DNA from: Microvenator marinus
GTDB taxonomy: Bacteria > Myxococcota_A > Bradymonadia > Bradymonadales > Bradymonadaceae
Direction: 5' to 3'
DNA length: 64,000 nt
NCBI RefSeq assembly: GCF_007993755.1
Contig: NZ_CP042467.1
Span: forward strand, 1,017,501-1,081,500
A program made the translations under genes and the position numbers. Of this stretch, positions 51,527 through 60,001 are shown in pieces; position 1 is the stretch's first letter; each line of letters opens with the position of its first letter. The notes beneath the pieces were generated by a model. That model ran no database searches. It was not told where the DNA came from and was given only the letters and a program-made list of their open reading frames with translations.

Positions 51527-52159
51527 ATGCCCACAACAATTGGACAACACATCGTCGTACTCGGGCGCATCAGCGGCGAAGACGACCTGGTAGTCGCTGG
51601 CAGAGTCGAAGGCCAAATCGAGATTTCCGGGATGCTCGTCGTGGAAGACCAAGCCCTCGTCAAAGGCGAAGTCAACGCGGTTAGCGTACGAATCGACGGC
51701 CGTTTCGAAGGCAGGCTGCGTGCCGAAACTCTACATCTGACTTCGACGGCACTGGTCGACGCCGAGCTGCTCGAGGTTGGAGTTCTGCAAATCGATGATG
51801 GTGCAAAAGTCAAAGCAGAGATCTCGATGGATGACGTGCCTAGCGCGAAAACAACCATCAGTGCTGCACGTCCCGCACCGGCTAGAACCACACCCGTGGC
51901 CAAGACGAGTGCACCCGCGCCGCGTACGCCACCCAAACCGACTTCATCCACGAGTGCAGCAGCCGCTGCCTCCCCTTCTGCCACCACAACCGTGGTTGTA
52001 GAAGAAGTTGAAGAACCCGAGGAAAGCGGCGAACTGGACTTGGACAAGTACGATGACTTGACCGTCAAAGAGTTGAGAGATCGACTCAGGGACCTGGACC
52101 TCCCCGTCTCAGGAACCAAACAGGAACTCGCCGAGAGATTGGCGGAGGCCGAATCATGA
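51527..52159 (+). CDS. Bactofilin fused to a C-terminal SAP motif
   Basis: A 210-residue protein. Residues 1-105 are a bactofilin domain (GRISGEDDLVVAGRVEGQI). Residues about 106-172 are an Ala/Pro/Thr-rich, probably flexible linker with acidic end. Residues about 174-207 (DKYDDLTVKELRDRLRDLDL, then PVSGTKQELAERL) match the SAP helix-extended-helix fold used for DNA or RNA binding. A bactofilin carrying its own nucleic-acid-binding module is unusual; it could connect the cytoskeleton to the chromosome. Its end overlaps pyrE by four bases (ATGA). Confidence 0.78.
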   Translation: MPTTIGQHIVVLGRISGEDDLVVAGRVEGQIEISGMLVVEDQALVKGEVNAVSVRIDGRFEGRLRAETLHLTSTALVDAELLEVGVLQIDDGAKVKAEISMDDVPSAKTTISAARPAPARTTPVAKTSAPAPRTPPKPTSSTSAAAAASPSATTTVVVEEVEEPEESGELDLDKYDDLTVKELRDRLRDLDLPVSGTKQELAERLAEAES

Positions 52160-52707
52160 GCTCCTTGGCCGATCTCAAGGAGCTTATCCTTCGCGAGTCG
52201 GTTCAATTCGGAGAATTCACGCTCGCGTCAGGTCAGACGAGCCGCATTTACATCGACATCCGCAAATCGAGCCTTCATTCCGAAGGTGCGTACCTCATTG
52301 GCCAATGCTTTTGGGAACGCATCCAATCCCTTTGCCCTGAAGCAAAGGGTGTAGGCGGACTCACGCTTGGGGCAGACCCGCTAGTGAGCGCTACTGCGAT
52401 TTCAGCACATCTTGACGGCAAACGTTTTGCGTCCATCATCGTGCGAAAAGAGGCGAAAGCCCACGGAACTCAACGCCAGATTGAAGCCCCCGGTTTCATC
52501 AACCCTCCGGACCAAGTCGTCGCGGTTGACGACGTCGTTACAAGCGGTGGGTCCACGCTTCAGGCTATTCGAGCTTTGCGAGAGGCTGGATTTCAGGTGA
52601 AATATGCTTTGGCGGTTGTTGACCGCAATGCAGGTGCCAAAGAGCTCCTGGCCGATCATCACGTGGAACTACATTCGCTCTTCTCTCTCGACGATCTCTG
52701 CAAATGA
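52156..52707 (+). CDS. pyrE: Orotate phosphoribosyltransferase
   Basis: A 183-residue enzyme making orotidine 5'-phosphate from orotate and PRPP in pyrimidine synthesis. The PRPP-binding motif VVAVDDVVTSGGSTLQA is clear (about 117-133), and KEAKAHGTQRQIEA forms the flexible catalytic loop with its Lys. Length fits bacterial PyrE (about 180-210). It overlaps the bactofilin-SAP gene and the hydrolase gene by four bases each, an unusual placement away from other pyr genes. Confidence 0.92.
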   Translation: MSSLADLKELILRESVQFGEFTLASGQTSRIYIDIRKSSLHSEGAYLIGQCFWERIQSLCPEAKGVGGLTLGADPLVSATAISAHLDGKRFASIIVRKEAKAHGTQRQIEAPGFINPPDQVVAVDDVVTSGGSTLQAIRALREAGFQVKYALAVVDRNAGAKELLADHHVELHSLFSLDDLCK

Positions 52708-53621
52708 ACACAGACGGATTTGTTGATTCCCCTATCGACTCGACTCCAATCTACTGGGCCTTAGGTGGCAGCGGGCCGCTGCTCGTCCTCTGCGACGGAT
52801 TTGCATGTGATGGGTTTATCTGGCCCTACCTCATCGACGATCTCTTGGCTCATTTCACAATTTTGCGATGGCACTACCGAGGACACGGAAATAGCAAGCC
52901 GCTGCGAAACCCCGATGCCGTGCGAGTCGAAGATCTCTGCGTTGACCTCGACCATCTGCTTACCCATTTGAACCTGGAGAAAGGCATCTTTGCCGGCCAT
53001 TCTATGGGTGTTCAGGTCATTTTGCAGTTCTTCGGGATGTTCCCAGAACGTGTCCGCGCCCTCATTCCTATGTGTGGCACCTACAAACGACCTCTCGACA
53101 CGTTTCACAACAACGATAGGCTCGCTCAACTTCTGCCTCATATCGACCGTGCGGTGGACTTTGCCCCGGATCAATTACAGGCTCTTTGGAACACGTTCGC
53201 ACCGAACCGGCTGAACTTCCTACTTGCGGGAAGAACTTCTGAAATCAACGCCAAATTCGCACGCAGACAAGACTTCCAACCCTATCTTGAACACGTCGCG
53301 TCGCTAGATATTCGGTTTTTCGTGAGCATGCTCAAGGAGCTCTCGAATCATAGTGCCGAGCATATCCTCGAATCGGTAAACGTCCCTACGCTGATCATTG
53401 CGGGTGAACATGACTCGTTCACCCCGCTCTCTCGCTCACACGAGATGAATGAAATGATCGATGAGAGTGAGTTGGTTATCGTTCCGGGCGGAACGCATAT
53501 CGCACCGCTTGAGCTACCAGATTTGGTAAACACTTCGGTTGAGAAGTTCTTGAAACATCATGGCCTTTGGCCAGATGAGATTGAATCTACATCACCAGTC
53601 GGAAGAGTTGCTGTCCCATAA
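52704..53621 (+). CDS. Alpha/beta hydrolase
   Basis: A 305-residue soluble hydrolase. The nucleophile elbow is AGHSMGVQ (Ser near 97), the acid lies in IAGEHDSFTP (about 230-239) and the His in GGTHIAPLE (about 258-266), giving a complete catalytic triad. A helical cap domain lies between. Substrate is unknown. Starts within the pyrE stop (ATGA) and overlaps the convergent FHA gene by 35 bases at its 3' end. Confidence 0.83.
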   Translation: MNTDGFVDSPIDSTPIYWALGGSGPLLVLCDGFACDGFIWPYLIDDLLAHFTILRWHYRGHGNSKPLRNPDAVRVEDLCVDLDHLLTHLNLEKGIFAGHSMGVQVILQFFGMFPERVRALIPMCGTYKRPLDTFHNNDRLAQLLPHIDRAVDFAPDQLQALWNTFAPNRLNFLLAGRTSEINAKFARRQDFQPYLEHVASLDIRFFVSMLKELSNHSAEHILESVNVPTLIIAGEHDSFTPLSRSHEMNEMIDESELVIVPGGTHIAPLELPDLVNTSVEKFLKHHGLWPDEIESTSPVGRVAVP

Positions 53622-54513
53622 GGACCAACTCACCGGCGTTGAGTTTCTTCTCTTTGCGGATTCTCAGGTAGGTGCCGTTTGAACTACCGAGGTCTTTGAC
53701 GAACGCCTTATTCTCGACCTTGTAGATCTTCGCGTGCCGTCCTGAGACGAACCCATCATCACGGAAGAGGACGTCTCCGATCTCACGGCCAATCGCGATC
53801 TCGTCTGCTGAGAAGACGAACGCACGCGTCTCCAAGTCGGGACCGCTGATCAAAGACAATCGGGCCCAATAACCGGTGTCCGGCGCGCCACCAGTAAGCG
53901 TTTCATTGGCTTTTGGCACAATCGGAGCCACCTGGGACATGAATTCAAAGTGCACGAGCTCTTGTCCAAACCTCAGGTAGTCCCCGTGTTGAACTTCAAC
54001 CTCGCCTACCACTCTCATAAACACGCCATTGAGGCTGTTTAGGTCGTGGATGAGACAATGCCCGTCCTTAACCTCAAGCCGTGCGTGTTGCGGAGAAAGG
54101 AACGGATCGTTGTCCAGGGCTGCGTGACCTGTGGTGCGCCCCAAGACTACCTCGCCGAACTCCAGGTTGATGCGTGCCCCTTCGGATCCGTCTGGACGAA
54201 TCACCACCAGGTACCCGGCATTCCTTGAAACCGGTGGTTCCGGTTCTGTGGGTACAGGTGGACTCGGTGTGGGCGCGGGCGTGGACGCAGTTGCTGCACT
54301 TGCTGGCGGTTGAGTTGCCGCTGCGATGGCGCCACCGCACGCTCCACAGAATCTAAAATTACTTGGAACTTGAGAGCCACAATGAGGGCACGCGATCATG
54401 CGAGGACCTTCATCCACAGGCTTAGGCTCAGCTTTGGGCAGAACAGTCCCACAACCTAGGCAGTACTTGTACTGGTCATCATTTTCGCGAGCACAATTTG
54501 GACAGGTGACCAC
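53587..54513 (-). CDS. Zinc-ribbon protein with two FHA domains
   Basis: A 308-residue protein. I chose GTG 54513, where GGAGGA sits just upstream and the frame starts with the zinc ribbon (CPNCAREN and YKYCLGCG). A second ribbon (CPHCGSQVP, FRFCGACGG) and a Pro/Ala/Thr-rich linker follow. FHA domain 1 (about 125-200) has VVLGRTTG and LSPQHARLEV-type motifs; FHA domain 2 (about 225-300) has IAIGREIG, SGRHAKIYK and DLGSSNGTYL. FHA domains bind phosphothreonine, so this is a likely reader for the Ser/Thr kinases encoded nearby. Confidence 0.85.
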   Translation of the reverse strand: MVTCPNCARENDDQYKYCLGCGTVLPKAEPKPVDEGPRMIACPHCGSQVPSNFRFCGACGGAIAAATQPPASAATASTPAPTPSPPVPTEPEPPVSRNAGYLVVIRPDGSEGARINLEFGEVVLGRTTGHAALDNDPFLSPQHARLEVKDGHCLIHDLNSLNGVFMRVVGEVEVQHGDYLRFGQELVHFEFMSQVAPIVPKANETLTGGAPDTGYWARLSLISGPDLETRAFVFSADEIAIGREIGDVLFRDDGFVSGRHAKIYKVENKAFVKDLGSSNGTYLRIRKEKKLNAGELVLMGQQLFRLVM

Positions 54514-54600
54514 TCTTCCTCCGAACCTTGAACTTTTGAACGCCCTTGGTGTATCACCCTCCCCGATTCCTTGCAACTTATGACCGCCAGACGTGTCACA

Positions 54601-55308
54601 ATGTCATTTGCGAAAAACATCCTCGCAGTCCTCTTGCTCTCCTCGATTGTTGGCTGTGCCAGCGGTCCACCAAGAGGCGTCAGGGCTCCGTATTCAGAGG
54701 CTCAGACTCAAAAGGTCGTCATCATCCAAGTCGAGGCGTCGTCTCATTTCGGACTGACCGATTCCCAACGAGACGCCCTGGAATGGAATGCTCACACTGA
54801 AATCGCCTCCTGGCTCGTGAACAAGGGCGTAGAAGTGGTTTCGTTGGACCATTCAACAAGATATCTACGTTCTCTCGAAGAGAGCCAGGACTTTCTTGAC
54901 GCAATGCCGGAGGATTCGCTTCGTCATACCTTTGAGCCCGATCAGTCCGTTACCAAAGAAGTCGAATACCTACGCAAAGCGGGCTCACCTTTCGGAGATG
55001 TCCCGCTGCTCTTTGTGGAGTTGGCATATTACACCGAAGGGGATTGCCGCGAAAAAGCTGCTGGAGAACACGTGGTTACGAGGAACGTAGGGCCATCCAA
55101 GACCTGTCTTGTCACTCACCTCCGAGCAAAATTGGTGGATCCGCTCAACGCTCAAACCATGTGGGAAAACCATGTCTTGATGGAGCGTTATTCAGACATA
55201 GACCCCAAGGCGCGCGCCAAAAACCTTGAAGATACGGTCCACTTTCTCTTCACCGGAAAACATGGACTGCTCTCGTTGCTCGAAGAGCCGCGCGAATCCA
55301 GCCGCTAA
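54601..55308 (+). CDS. Lipoprotein of unknown function
   Basis: A 235-residue lipoprotein (MSFAKNILAVLLLSSIVGC, C19), starting at ATG 54601 rather than the longer frame at 54571. The mature protein is alpha/beta in appearance, with a region including PLLFVELAYYTEGDCREKAAGE and two Cys. No recognised domain. It is divergent from the FHA gene and convergent with sctV, with a palindrome GCTCTAGAGC (55310-55319) at the junction. Confidence 0.55.
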   Translation: MSFAKNILAVLLLSSIVGCASGPPRGVRAPYSEAQTQKVVIIQVEASSHFGLTDSQRDALEWNAHTEIASWLVNKGVEVVSLDHSTRYLRSLEESQDFLDAMPEDSLRHTFEPDQSVTKEVEYLRKAGSPFGDVPLLFVELAYYTEGDCREKAAGEHVVTRNVGPSKTCLVTHLRAKLVDPLNAQTMWENHVLMERYSDIDPKARAKNLEDTVHFLFTGKHGLLSLLEEPRESSR

Positions 55309-55312
55309 AGCT

Positions 55313-57400
55313 CTAGAGCGCGACCCTTCCAAGGGGCTGAATCTTATGAGCGGGATCTAGCTCTTGGAACCCAAGGACCATACACTCGGGGAACTCCAAA
55401 GACACAAGGCGTTTGATGTACCTACGCACGGATTGATCGGCCAATAGAACCGGAGTCTTACCCTTCTCGATATCACTTTGAACACAACGTCTAACCGCGG
55501 CCAGAATCTCTCGAGTCACATCCGGCGGGAGTGCCAGGTAGCTCCCATCCGGCGCGTGGCGAACCGCCCCTGACACAATGTCCTCGAGCTCGCGGTCAAC
55601 CAAGTAGGCCACAACTGAGCCATCCGGACGCGCAACTTGATGAGTAATAAAGCGTGATAGGCCTTCTCGCACCCGTTCTGTCAGCACAATCGGATCCGTT
55701 TCACCGCGCGCACGATCGGCTAAGATCTCGAGGATTCCACGCAGATTCCTGATTGAAATCCCCTCCTCTGCCAAACGCTTCAGCACCTCGGTCAACTGCT
55801 GCAAACTGACCTGCCTTGGAACGACCTCCTGAACCGTGGCTGGAAACGGCCCCTCAAGTTGCTCCAACATGGCCTGAGTCTCCTGTACGCCAATGAACCG
55901 AGAGACGTTGGCCTTGGCCGAAGCTGTCAGCCGAATCAAGGCATATCCCGCACCATCCCACACCTTAAAGCCACCGCCTTCCACAACAGAAGCATCCTCG
56001 GCTTTGACCCAGGATGCCGGCCGCCGTGTCATCGGGTGTGTGGTGGCTTCCACTTCAAGACCAAGAGCCGTCAAGGCCTCCGGCCTTTCGGCCACAAACA
56101 CTTTGCCCTGAGGAAATTCTACCGACTCCACTGGAATCTCTTCAATCGAAACTCCAACCCCCCATTCTCGAACGTTTCGGCCATCTGTCCGAACGCGAAC
56201 GTTGGGGACTTTTACGCCTGTCTCAAAGAACACGCCCTCACGCATGGAACCGATGGTGTCTTTGAGCCACTGGATACGCTCTTCAGAGAGGGATTTGACG
56301 AGCTCGCTTCCGAGGTCGATAGACATTGGCATCACACTCGGGAAGAGTACTTGCACTTGCGCTGCTTGCTCCCGCGCCTCCTCTTTGACCTCTTGAGCAA
56401 CCTGTTCAACTTCTGTTGCCTTGTTGTCACCTCGTCCCATCAAACGGTACGCGATCAGCGCGAGCCCTGACCCTAGAAGCACGAAAGGCACCGTCGGGAG
56501 CCCCGGAATAATCGCGAACGCGAAGAGTAGTCCAGCCGCGATGGCGAGCGCCTTGGGATAGCTCATGATCTGGCCGAAGATGTCCTTACCAAGATTGGTC
56601 TCTTCATCGCCCGCGACACGAGTCACGATGATACCGGCCGTCAACGAGATCAAGAGCGCTGGAATCTGAGAAACGAGGCCGTCACCAATGGTCAAAAGTG
56701 TGTAGGTCTTGGCAGCATCTCCGGCACTCATCTCGAGTTGCAAAATACCGACCACCATCCCCGCAATGATATTGATTCCGGTCATGATGATACCAGCAAT
56801 GGCATCGCCCTTGACGAACTTCATCGCGCCGTCCATCGCGCCATACAACTGACTCTCTCTCTGAACCGCAGCGCGCCGTCGTCTGGCCTCGGTGAGATCA
56901 AACGCTCCAGCCCTCAAATCGGCGTCGATCGACATCTGCTTGCCTGGCATCGCATCGAGCGTGAACCTCGCACCGACCTCCGAAACACGCTCAGATCCCT
57001 TAGCGATCACGAGGAACTGGATGATGGTCAAAATCAAGAAGATCACGCCACCGACCACGTAGTTCCCTTGCACAACGAAGTTCCCAAACGCTTCAATCAC
57101 TTCTCCGGCATCCGCCTGCAACAAGATGAGACGTGTGGAGGATACGTTGAGCGCAAGACGAAAGAGCGTCGTCAGCAAAAGAATTGTTGGGAAACTCGCG
57201 AGTTTTACAGCAGACGGAATGTAGAGGCTGACCATCAAGAGCGTAACCGCCGTGGCGATATTGAGAGTCAGCAGGAGGTCTAAGATGAACGTTGGAAGCG
57301 GGACGATCAACATCCCCACCATTCCGACCACGACCATCGCGAGAACGAGGTCGCTGTACTTACTGATGAAAGCTTTGGTTGTTACACTAGATTGTTCCAT
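55313..57400 (-). CDS. sctV: Type III secretion export gate protein SctV (FHIPEP family)
   Basis: A 695-residue protein with an N-terminal membrane domain of about eight helices (1-330) and a cytoplasmic ring domain (from about 350). It matches the SctV rather than FlhA subgroup in the diagnostic segment: IAKGSERVSEVGARFTLDAM, then QMSIDADLRAG, ESQLYGAMDGAMKFVKGDA; flagellar FlhA usually has TKGAERV and related residues there. SctV forms the nonameric export gate feeding substrates into the secretion channel. No other sct gene is visible in the window, so it is orphaned here. The upstream gene is a lipoprotein and a promoter lies between them. Confidence 0.88.
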   Translation of the reverse strand: MEQSSVTTKAFISKYSDLVLAMVVVGMVGMLIVPLPTFILDLLLTLNIATAVTLLMVSLYIPSAVKLASFPTILLLTTLFRLALNVSSTRLILLQADAGEVIEAFGNFVVQGNYVVGGVIFLILTIIQFLVIAKGSERVSEVGARFTLDAMPGKQMSIDADLRAGAFDLTEARRRRAAVQRESQLYGAMDGAMKFVKGDAIAGIIMTGINIIAGMVVGILQLEMSAGDAAKTYTLLTIGDGLVSQIPALLISLTAGIIVTRVAGDEETNLGKDIFGQIMSYPKALAIAAGLLFAFAIIPGLPTVPFVLLGSGLALIAYRLMGRGDNKATEVEQVAQEVKEEAREQAAQVQVLFPSVMPMSIDLGSELVKSLSEERIQWLKDTIGSMREGVFFETGVKVPNVRVRTDGRNVREWGVGVSIEEIPVESVEFPQGKVFVAERPEALTALGLEVEATTHPMTRRPASWVKAEDASVVEGGGFKVWDGAGYALIRLTASAKANVSRFIGVQETQAMLEQLEGPFPATVQEVVPRQVSLQQLTEVLKRLAEEGISIRNLRGILEILADRARGETDPIVLTERVREGLSRFITHQVARPDGSVVAYLVDRELEDIVSGAVRHAPDGSYLALPPDVTREILAAVRRCVQSDIEKGKTPVLLADQSVRRYIKRLVSLEFPECMVLGFQELDPAHKIQPLGRVAL

Positions 57401-57453
57401 CGATTTCCCCCCCGATGTGTGGGTTATTAAATAGCTATCGCGTAGATGGTTGA

Positions 57454-57482
57454 AAAGTAGCGTGAACCCTCACCATTGACAA
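57454..57482 (-). promoter_or_regulatory. Candidate sctV promoter
   Basis: Minus strand TTGTCA (57482-57477), 17-base spacer, TACTTT (57459-57454), about 55 bp before the sctV start. The leader also has a G7 run just before the ATG that may act as a strong or slippery ribosome site. Confidence 0.5.
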
Positions 57483-57504
57483 TCAAAAAAACGAAGCAAT
57501 GTCC

Positions 57505-58743
57505 TCAAGGAAGAGAACAAAAGAAGCCTTCGGCGCGCTGAATACACGACCCGTTTGAATTCAGGCAAAGCTCGGTCAACGTGGGATTGCCGGGCACCGA
57601 TCCAACGGGTTGGTTTCCGCACGGAACTTCGCAACGTCCACTCAAGGTGTTGCAACGTGCGCCTGTTCCACAGTCTTGAGACGAAGTGCAACCTGGGTCG
57701 CAACCACCTACAAAGGCAGCCTCACCTTGAGCGTTAGGTTCGACCGTTTGAATCTGACACGCATAGCCATTTCGACAGCCGGAATCACAACCCTGAATGC
57801 AATAGGAACGTGGGCCTGACGCACTCGGGACAACTACGCATAGATTCCCCGCACCGCACGAATCGTCGGAATAGATATCAACGTCGGTGATACTAGAATC
57901 CCTTATTGGACATGGTCCTGCAGAACAATACCCCCCCACATATCCTGTTGGCTGTCCCTGAGAATTCAATTCAGGAATACAAAGTGGTGAGAGATCTCCC
58001 GCTCCACAGTCACTCGCTGAAGTACATGCATCTCCAAGACTCGTAGGAGCCGCACACTGGCACTCTTGCGTTAGACCAAACTCGCCACAACGAAGCGAAC
58101 TCACATCGTCGCAGGTGCTGGTCAGAAGCTCCTCAAGCGCAAGCTTGAAGTCTGGATCGGTCTGAGCCTCGGACACACAGCCAGCATATTCAGGATCTCC
58201 ATTGAGACAGGTGTCGTAGATTCCACTCAACGCTGTAGTCTGTTCGGGAGTCAACGTGCAGTTGTCAGTGATGCAGGACCCATAGAGCAGGTCACAGCCC
58301 TGTTGGCAAAGAGCCTGAAGCTGAGCCGCATTGTTATTGTTGGTCTCAGTGGTCGTTTCGTTATTGGTATTGTTCGTATTGTTGGTGTTGTTCGACTGGT
58401 TATTGGAACCATTCGAGGAGCCAGTCGTCGAGTTATTCGTCTGGGTCGTCTGATTATTCGTTGGGTTGTTGGGGTCGTTCGGTGACGTCGAGTTATTCGT
58501 CCGAACAGGGTTGTTCGTATTGTTATTGCCACCAACCAAATCTGTTGGAATACAAAGGTTTTCTAGGCAAACCAATCCGGCCGAGCAAACGCCTACCGGA
58601 CATCGAGCAAAACATCCTTCGGTTTCACCAACTCGGGCAAAAACGTCATCATTTTCGCATTCGAGGCCGGCGGTTTCTTCGCCACCGCATCCCAAAGTGA
58701 GAACCAAAGCCAATGCAGAAAAACCACGGATCCAATTCATCAT
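57505..58743 (-). CDS. Cys-rich lipoprotein with Asn/Thr-rich linker
   Basis: A 412-residue lipoprotein (signal ending LTLGC, C19). A first Cys-rich segment (about 28-66, with CFARCPVGVC) is followed by an Asn/Thr/Ser-rich low-complexity linker (about 72-145, made of NNT-like repeats). A larger Cys-rich domain follows (about 147-412) with about 25 cysteines in short loops such as CNTLSGRCEVPC and GCDSGCRNGYAC. Typical of surface-exposed Dickkopf/EGF-like or disulfide-knotted modules in predatory deltaproteobacteria; no defined function. Confidence 0.65.
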   Translation of the reverse strand: MMNWIRGFSALALVLTLGCGGEETAGLECENDDVFARVGETEGCFARCPVGVCSAGLVCLENLCIPTDLVGGNNNTNNPVRTNNSTSPNDPNNPTNNQTTQTNNSTTGSSNGSNNQSNNTNNTNNTNNETTTETNNNNAAQLQALCQQGCDLLYGSCITDNCTLTPEQTTALSGIYDTCLNGDPEYAGCVSEAQTDPDFKLALEELLTSTCDDVSSLRCGEFGLTQECQCAAPTSLGDACTSASDCGAGDLSPLCIPELNSQGQPTGYVGGYCSAGPCPIRDSSITDVDIYSDDSCGAGNLCVVVPSASGPRSYCIQGCDSGCRNGYACQIQTVEPNAQGEAAFVGGCDPGCTSSQDCGTGARCNTLSGRCEVPCGNQPVGSVPGNPTLTELCLNSNGSCIQRAEGFFCSLP

Positions 58744-58808
58744 AAACTACACCTACTTACATGTAAGGTCAGTGTAGCCCTGAAGATCATGATGTCAAGC
58801 GCTCGGCC

Positions 58809-59918
58809 TTAATGAAAGTATTCCACGCCGCCACGGTTGAGATGATGAGGGTCTTGAGAATCACCGCGGTAGCCGCTGCTCATCATGAACGCCATGACGA
58901 AGAACATGGAGTGCCGAAGCCAGAGTAAGAACTCCAACGCTTTTCGCTTCTCCTCTGGGTCGCTAGGCAGCACGTCCTCCACCCTTCCCCACTCCTTTGT
59001 GGGGCCTTCCTCAAGCACTCCCAAATCCTCCATTCCAGCCATCGCTCGCTCAAGGGCCACCATCAGCTCCCTAGCGTCTTTAAATCGTGCGTCAGGCGTT
59101 TTGCTTAGTGTACGAAGGATCACGCGTTCAAGATGTGGCGTGAGCTCGGGACGCACCTCTCGCGGCGACTCGGGCTCGACTTCCGAATGTGCTCTCATCA
59201 ACTCTTTGATGGGCATCCCTTCAAAGGGTCGACGCCCACAGGCCGTCTCGTACATCATGACCCCGATGCTGTAGAGATCGGACGAAGGACCCACTAGCTC
59301 GGGGTTTCGGACCTCTTCTGGACTGATGTACGCCGCCGTTCCTACGATCTTGGCCTTATCCTCCGGCTCCACCGGACGGTCCGCAAACCGGGCCACACCG
59401 AAGTCGATAATCTTTGCTACCAAACGGTCTTCGGCCTGCGTAATCATGACATTTGCAGGCTTCAAATCCCTATGCACAATCCCATGCCGATGCGCATTTC
59501 CAACGCCCCTGAGGATGTCCATAAAGAGGCACGTAAGCGTCTCTTCATCCGCCATTGCCGCGTACTTCTTTTGCCACGTCTCCAACGTACGCCCTTCGAT
59601 GTACTCCATCACAAAGGCCAACTGGTCACCCAGTTCCAAGATCTCGTGAAACCGCACGATATTCGGATGGCGCATGGCCATCATCATATGTGCCTCACGC
59701 AGAAACCGACGCCGCTTAACCTCATCCTCCAAGAGATGGGGGTGAAGCACCTTGATAGCCACGGATTCGAAGCTCGACTCGTGCCGCGCACGATAGACAA
59801 AGCTTGTGGCGCCTGTTCCGGCAAAACCGTTGATGAGGTAGTCTCCCAACCGGTCACCGTAACGCAGCGTAGGCGTTGGGTGTGACGTTGGTTGGCGCTT
59901 AATTGAGGATTCAGACAT
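58809..59918 (-). CDS. Ser/Thr protein kinase
   Basis: A 369-residue Hanks-type kinase. The Gly loop is GTGATSFV (34-41), the ATP Lys is K56 (VAIKVLHP), the catalytic loop is HRDLKPAN (149-156), DFG is 172-174, and the activation segment GTAAYISPEEV is intact. It should be active. The C-terminal 60 residues lack the long extracytoplasmic part of the other kinase; a hydrophobic stretch (FLLWLRHSMFFVMAFMMSSG) near the end may anchor it. AGGAGGG precedes the ATG. Divergent from the moaDE-like gene. Confidence 0.88.
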   Translation of the reverse strand: MSESSIKRQPTSHPTPTLRYGDRLGDYLINGFAGTGATSFVYRARHESSFESVAIKVLHPHLLEDEVKRRRFLREAHMMMAMRHPNIVRFHEILELGDQLAFVMEYIEGRTLETWQKKYAAMADEETLTCLFMDILRGVGNAHRHGIVHRDLKPANVMITQAEDRLVAKIIDFGVARFADRPVEPEDKAKIVGTAAYISPEEVRNPELVGPSSDLYSIGVMMYETACGRRPFEGMPIKELMRAHSEVEPESPREVRPELTPHLERVILRTLSKTPDARFKDARELMVALERAMAGMEDLGVLEEGPTKEWGRVEDVLPSDPEEKRKALEFLLWLRHSMFFVMAFMMSSGYRGDSQDPHHLNRGGVEYFH

Positions 59919-60001
59919 CGACCCTCCTTGGTCGTCAATCTATGGCCCATCTTGGCAACGCATCACCGAGTGTCAAAAAATTCGTTCCCTTCGGAGTAGA
60001 A

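Noticed and set aside
55313..57400. Assignment as flagellar FlhA
   Set aside because: Subtype residues (GSERV, QMSIDADLRAG, ESQLYG) are of the SctV type and no flagellar genes are present.
58340..58540. Asn/Thr repeat region as a CRISPR or microsatellite array
   Set aside because: Repeats are short, imperfect, within a coding frame and without spacers; they encode a linker.
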